Below are positions 60,256 through 64,000 of a DNA stretch of 64,000 nt, in pieces (the first letter of the stretch is position 1; every line of letters begins with the position of its first letter). A model generated the notes under the pieces. That model saw only the letters and a program-made list of their open reading frames with translations. It was not told where the DNA came from and searched no databases. Source of the DNA: JAEMQF01 sp963791595 (GTDB lineage: Bacteria > Pseudomonadota > Gammaproteobacteria > Burkholderiales > Burkholderiaceae_C). Location: positions 1 through 64,000 of the forward strand of contig CAWBTF010000027.1 of the NCBI GenBank assembly GCA_963791595.1, in the 5' to 3' direction. Both the position numbers and the translations under genes were made by a program.

Positions 60256-61095
60256 ATGTTTGCCAACAATCCCTTTGCCGCGCTGAGCGATCTGTTGCCC
60301 GCCGGCGCGATGAAGATCTATCTCGTGCTGATGGTGTTGGCGGTGATTGCCGGCACGCTGTACGACATGGCCCACAAGGGCAGCGCCAAGTACTTCTTCG
60401 CCAACATGCGCAAGTCCAAAGGCAAGGGGCAGCGGCAGGTCGAAGGCGGCGAGATGGTGGCTATCGCCGTGCAGACCGCCGTCGTTGACGTGCTCGCGTC
60501 CGGCGAGTTCTGCAACCCGCGCCGGCGCGTCGCGCATCTGCTGACGATGTACGGCTTCGTGATCTACGTGATCACCACCGCGATCATGGTGTTCGGCTAC
60601 CCGACGAGCGCGACCCCCACCCCCGCGATCCTGCCTCAACTCTGGTGGCTCGGCGGCCTGATGGTCTGCGTGGGCGGTTACTGGTTCTGGTTCTTCATCC
60701 GGGTCGATGTGGCCGCGGAAGGCGGCACGCCATTTCGCCTGATGCGCGCGGACCTGTTCGTGCTCTCGCTGCTCGCCAGCGTGACGCTGGGGCTGGTCTG
60801 GGCCTGGTTGCAAGCCACATCGAGCGCCTGGGCCACCGTGACGTTCGGTCTGTACATCCTTGCCACGACGGTGCTGTTCGGATCGGTGGCGTGGTCCAAG
60901 TTCGCCCACATGTTCTTCAAGCCCGCGGCGGCGTTCGAGAAACGTCTGTCCAAGGCCAACGGCACGTTCGCGAATCTGCCGACGCTGTCCCGGGACGACC
61001 CTGCACAACGGGAAAGACACTCGATGGAACTGTTGCGAGACGCCCCGATGAACATGGGGCTTGGCATCAAGCGCGAAGCACCGCGCCACTATTAG
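60256..61095 (+). CDS. aprM: AprM, membrane anchor of APS reductase
   Basis: 279 aa from ATG 60256 after AAGGAGACAACGACG. About six hydrophobic segments (MKIYLVLMVLAVIAGTLYDM, LTMYGFVIYVITTAIMVFGY, and others), with a C-terminal cytoplasmic tail. Precedes aprBA. AprM replaces the Qmo complex as the quinone-linking partner of AprBA in many sulfur oxidisers. Confidence 0.93.
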   Translation: MFANNPFAALSDLLPAGAMKIYLVLMVLAVIAGTLYDMAHKGSAKYFFANMRKSKGKGQRQVEGGEMVAIAVQTAVVDVLASGEFCNPRRRVAHLLTMYGFVIYVITTAIMVFGYPTSATPTPAILPQLWWLGGLMVCVGGYWFWFFIRVDVAAEGGTPFRLMRADLFVLSLLASVTLGLVWAWLQATSSAWATVTFGLYILATTVLFGSVAWSKFAHMFFKPAAAFEKRLSKANGTFANLPTLSRDDPAQRERHSMELLRDAPMNMGLGIKREAPRHY

Positions 61096-61153
61096 AAAAC
61101 AGCCCGCAGCGTTCTGCGGAACAAGCAAGCGGAACACATCAAGGAGCCAGCTT

Positions 61154-61633
61154 ATGCCTACTTTCGTCTACATGACGAGGTGCGACGGATGCGGACATTG
61201 CGTCGACATCTGCCCCTCAGACATCATGCACATCGACAAGGTGACGCGGCGCGCCTACAACATCGAGCCGAACATGTGCTGGGAGTGCTACTCCTGCGTG
61301 AAGGCCTGCCCGCAGAATGCGATCGATGTGCGCGGCTACGCCGACTTTGCCCCTCTGGGCCACAGCGTTCGCGTGCAACGCGACGAACAGAAAGGAACGA
61401 TCGCCTGGAAGATCAAGTTCCGCAACGGCACGGAAAAGAACTTCCTGTCGCCCATCACCACCAAGCCCTGGGGACAGGCTATTCCCCGCCTCGCGGATGT
61501 TCCCGGCCCCAGCAAGGCAATGCGCGACGGCGAGTTGCTCTACAACGAACCGAAATACATCCGCATGGACGACGGCGGTCTGCGTTCGCTCGAGTCCGCA
61601 GGTCTCACAATGAAGATGGGGGTTTACTACTGA
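61154..61633 (+). CDS. aprB: AprB, APS reductase iron-sulfur subunit
   Basis: 159 aa. Two 4Fe-4S clusters (RCDGCGHCVDICPSDIM and MCWECYSCVKACPQNAID), then a C-terminal tail that wraps around AprA. AAGGAGCCAGCTT precedes ATG 61154. The stop overlaps the aprA start (TGATG). Normal length. Confidence 0.97.
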   Translation: MPTFVYMTRCDGCGHCVDICPSDIMHIDKVTRRAYNIEPNMCWECYSCVKACPQNAIDVRGYADFAPLGHSVRVQRDEQKGTIAWKIKFRNGTEKNFLSPITTKPWGQAIPRLADVPGPSKAMRDGELLYNEPKYIRMDDGGLRSLESAGLTMKMGVYY

Positions 61634-63507
61634 TGGCCTACGAAACGATCATCGAAGACGGCATCGATATTCTTGTCGTCGGTGCAGGGCTTGGCGGCAC
61701 CGGTGCCGCCTGGGAGGCGAGATTCTGGGGGCAGGACAAGAAGATCGTCATCGCCGAGAAGGCGAACATCGATCGCTCGGGTGCGGTCGCCCAGGGTCTG
61801 TACGCGATCAACTGCTACATGGGCACACGCTGGGGCGAAAACAACCCGGAGGACCATGTCCGCTACGCGCGCATCGACCTGATGGGCATGGTGCGGGAAG
61901 ACCTGCTGTTCGATATGGCGCGTCACGTCGACTCCACGGTGCATCAGTTCGAGGAGTGGGGCCTGCCCATCATGAAGGACCCGAAAACCGGGCGCTATCT
62001 GCGTGAAGGGCGATGGCAGATCATGATTCACGGCGAGTCCTACAAGCCCATCGTGGCCGAGGCCGCAAAGAAATCGGCGGACAAGGTCTTCAACCGCATC
62101 TGCGTCACCCACCTGCTGATGGACGACAGCAAGGAGAACCGGGTCGCCGGTGCCGTCGGGTTCAACGTCCGCACAGGCAACTACCACGTCTTCAAGTCCA
62201 AGACCGTGATCTGCGGCGCGGGTGGTGCCTCCAACATCTTCAAGCCGCGCTCGGTGGGCGAAGGTTCCGGCCGGACCTGGTATGCGCCCTGGTCGTCCGG
62301 GTCTGCCTACGGCCTCATGATCGATGCCGGCGCCAAGATGACGCAGATGGAAAACCGCATCGTGCTGGCGCGTTTCAAGGACGGCTATGGGCCGGTGGGC
62401 GCCTACTTCCTGCACCTGAAGACCTATACGCAAAACGGTCTGGGCGAAGAGTACGAATCCAAGTGGTTCCCCGAACTGCAGAAACTGGTCGGCAAGGAAT
62501 ACCTCGATCCGGAAGCGTCGCACCTGACGCATCGGCCGATCCCGACCTGTTTGCGCAACCACGCGTTGATCAGCGAAGTCAATGCCGGCCGCGGCCCCAT
62601 CCACATGGTGACCATGCGCGCGTTCCAGGATCCGCATCTGGAAGAGGTCGGCTGGGAAAACTTCCTCGGCATGACCATCGGCCAGGCGGTTCTGTGGGCC
62701 GCCACCGATGTGGATCCGAAGAACGAGAACCCCGAGCTGACGACCTCCGAGCCCTACGTCATGGGCTCGCACGCCACCGGTTCGGGTGCCTGGTGCTCCG
62801 GCCCCGAGGACCTTTCCCCTCCGGAGTATTTCTGGGGCTACAACCGCATGACGACGATCGAAGGTCTGTTCGGCGCCGGTGACGCGGTCGGCGGCACGCC
62901 GCACGCCTTCTCGTCGGGGTCGTTCACCGAAGGGCGTCTGGCCGCGAAGGCCGCCTGCAAGTACATCGACGACGGCAAGGCCGAAGGCATTGTCGTATCC
63001 GATGAGCAGATCAAGCGCCGCAAGCAGGAGATCTACAAGCCCATGGAGCACTACCACGTCTACCGCAATGAGATCGTGGCGGGCGATGTCAACCCGCACT
63101 ACATCAATCCCAAGCAGGGGCTGGAACGTCTGCAGAAGCTGATGGATGAGTATTGCGGCGGAGCGACCGTCAACTACATGACCAACGAGAAGCTCCTGAA
63201 CATCGGCCTCAAGAAGCTCAAGATCATGGAGGAAGACCTCGAGAGCCTGGCCGCCAAGGACATTCACGAGTTACTGCGTGCGTGGGAATTGAAGCACCGT
63301 CATCGCGCCGCCGAGTGCGTCACGCAGCACACGCTGTTCCGCAAGGAGACGCGCTGGCCGGGTTATTACTACCGAGGCGACGCCATGAAGGTGGACGACA
63401 AGAACTGGCACGTGCTGACCGTCTCGCGTCGCGATCCCAAGACCGGCGAATACACCATGGAGAAGGCGCCTTGTTATCACCTGGTTGGGGATGAGCCACG
63501 CGCGTGA
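61633..63507 (+). CDS. aprA: AprA, APS reductase flavoprotein subunit
   Basis: 624 aa. FAD-binding start ILVVGAGLGGTGAAWEARFWG, RSGAVAQGLYAINCYMG, and the substrate-site segments LTHRPIPTCLRNHAL and GSHATGSGAWCSGP typical of fumarate-reductase-family AprA. Oxidises sulfite with AMP to APS in the sulfur-oxidising direction. Full length and intact. Confidence 0.98.
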   Translation: MAYETIIEDGIDILVVGAGLGGTGAAWEARFWGQDKKIVIAEKANIDRSGAVAQGLYAINCYMGTRWGENNPEDHVRYARIDLMGMVREDLLFDMARHVDSTVHQFEEWGLPIMKDPKTGRYLREGRWQIMIHGESYKPIVAEAAKKSADKVFNRICVTHLLMDDSKENRVAGAVGFNVRTGNYHVFKSKTVICGAGGASNIFKPRSVGEGSGRTWYAPWSSGSAYGLMIDAGAKMTQMENRIVLARFKDGYGPVGAYFLHLKTYTQNGLGEEYESKWFPELQKLVGKEYLDPEASHLTHRPIPTCLRNHALISEVNAGRGPIHMVTMRAFQDPHLEEVGWENFLGMTIGQAVLWAATDVDPKNENPELTTSEPYVMGSHATGSGAWCSGPEDLSPPEYFWGYNRMTTIEGLFGAGDAVGGTPHAFSSGSFTEGRLAAKAACKYIDDGKAEGIVVSDEQIKRRKQEIYKPMEHYHVYRNEIVAGDVNPHYINPKQGLERLQKLMDEYCGGATVNYMTNEKLLNIGLKKLKIMEEDLESLAAKDIHELLRAWELKHRHRAAECVTQHTLFRKETRWPGYYYRGDAMKVDDKNWHVLTVSRRDPKTGEYTMEKAPCYHLVGDEPRA

Positions 63508-63854
63508 ACATCATCGAAAAAACCGATGAAGAGATTCTGGCCATCGCCAGGCCCCTGTGGCGCGATCTCGTCAAGTATTCGAATGAAGGCAAGTACGGAG
63601 AATTCGCGAGGAACTTTTCCGGTTCCCTGGCGCGTGCCATCGATCAGGTGGTTGCGGGCCACCAGTTTGCGAACAGCGAGCTGGCGAGGAATCTGTCTGA
63701 AGAAGTCGACTCGCTGGGCATCATCCGCCGGGGCGAGCATGTGACGGTTCTCTACCGCCAGCGCAGCACCAAGAAGCCCGGCGAATGGCTGGGCAGACTG
63801 GTCCTGGGCTATGAGGATGGAAAGGTCAGGATCTTCGGTGCATCCATCTTCTGA
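63504..63854 (+). CDS. Conserved protein after aprA, unknown function
   Basis: 116 aa from a GTG overlapping the aprA stop (GTGA), hence coupled. NIIEKTDEEILAIARPLWRDLV, YGEFARNFSGSLARAIDQVV, and a beta-rich end (GEHVTVLYRQRSTKKPGEWL, LVLGYEDGKVRIFGASIF). Family not recognised; perhaps an apr-associated accessory protein. Confidence 0.75.
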   Translation: MNIIEKTDEEILAIARPLWRDLVKYSNEGKYGEFARNFSGSLARAIDQVVAGHQFANSELARNLSEEVDSLGIIRRGEHVTVLYRQRSTKKPGEWLGRLVLGYEDGKVRIFGASIF

Positions 63855-63866
63855 ACGGGATTTGAC

Positions 63867-64000
63867 GTGAGCGAAGTCATTGCCGAGACGGCAAGTTTGT
63901 CGAGCTGACCTACAAGGTGACCGACCGGAAGTTGGGGCATGTCCTCACCAGGGTCGAGTTCCCGCTCGGCTATGTCCACGGACACAATGAAATTCTGGCC
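63867..64000 (+). CDS. FKBP/SlyD-like peptidyl-prolyl isomerase, partial, frameshift near the start
   Basis: GTG at 63867 reads SEVIAET and then stops at 63906. Shifting by one base near 63893 opens KFVELTYKVTDRKLGHVLTR and VEFPLGYVHGHNEILA, a typical FKBP-type N-terminus with the PLGYxHGH segment. The window ends within the gene. One missing G in GACGGCAAG would repair it; decay and sequence error cannot be told apart. Confidence 0.6.

Overview
The window is G+C-rich, densely coded bacterial chromosome. Its core is a sulfur-oxidation island: sox without soxCD, reverse-type dsr genes with dsrL and dsrEFH, sat, and aprM-aprBA. This suggests a chemolithotrophic or mixotrophic sulfur-oxidising betaproteobacterium related to Burkholderiales or Nitrosomonadales (inferred from gene content and family resemblance; taxonomy was not tested).

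Layout. (1) 1-13240: a type I-G (formerly I-U) CRISPR-Cas locus on the minus strand, in transcription order WYL regulator, cas3, a Fic-Csx17 (Cas8u) fusion, csb1 (Cas7), csb2 (Cas5-Cas6), cas4-cas1, cas2, array. A vapBC-type toxin-antitoxin pair sits inside it on the other strand. The adaptation genes carry about six frameshifts; csb1, csb2 and cas3 are open, and the Fic-Csx17 ORF has one probable frameshift in its Fic part. (2) 13386-21870: a plus-strand cluster with pentaheme and triheme c-type cytochromes, an outer-membrane porin, a Cys/Gly-tailed lipoprotein, a DUF169 protein and an ArsP-type permease, possibly an electron conduit or metalloid system. (3) 21952-25766: sulfur-trafficking genes (three small DsrE/F/H-like proteins, a TusA-like protein, two YeeE/TsuA-like transporters). 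(4) 25785-32818: minus-strand sox operon (soxYZAXB plus DsrE-like, hydrolase and accessory genes). (5) 33383-38912: minus-strand accessory genes including a TauD-like oxygenase, a ferredoxin reductase, a DsrC/TusE-like protein lacking the DsrC cysteines, and an orphan Cas6/Cmx6-like protein. (6) 39157-52456: plus-strand dsrABEFHCMKLJOPNR and a siroheme-synthesis methyltransferase. (7) 52497-57320: hicAB, a scrambled tetratricopeptide gene, a NIPSNAP protein, a NarX/NarL-like two-component pair and a frameshifted LysR gene. (8) 57380-64000: sat, rhodanese, phosphodiesterase, aprM, aprB, aprA and two further ORFs, the last cut by the window edge.

How the genes fit together: SoxXA/YZ/B would attack thiosulfate and, without SoxCD, leave sulfane sulfur for the cytoplasmic route. 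TsuA-like transporters and the TusA/DsrE-type carriers would relay persulfide to DsrEFH and DsrC; DsrAB with DsrL and DsrMKJOP oxidise it to sulfite; AprBA-AprM and Sat take sulfite to sulfate with ATP formation.

The most unusual structure is a family of three long palindromic elements (A about 32858-33382, B about 37100-37674, C about 59090-59690). They share a 309-310-bp core with perfect 24-bp and 29-bp inverted arms, a compensated base change in one copy, and layers that occur in opposite orientations between copies. The other standouts are the Fic-Csx17 fusion, a CRISPR repeat that appears to split a spacer, and the Cas6-like gene divergent from dsrA.
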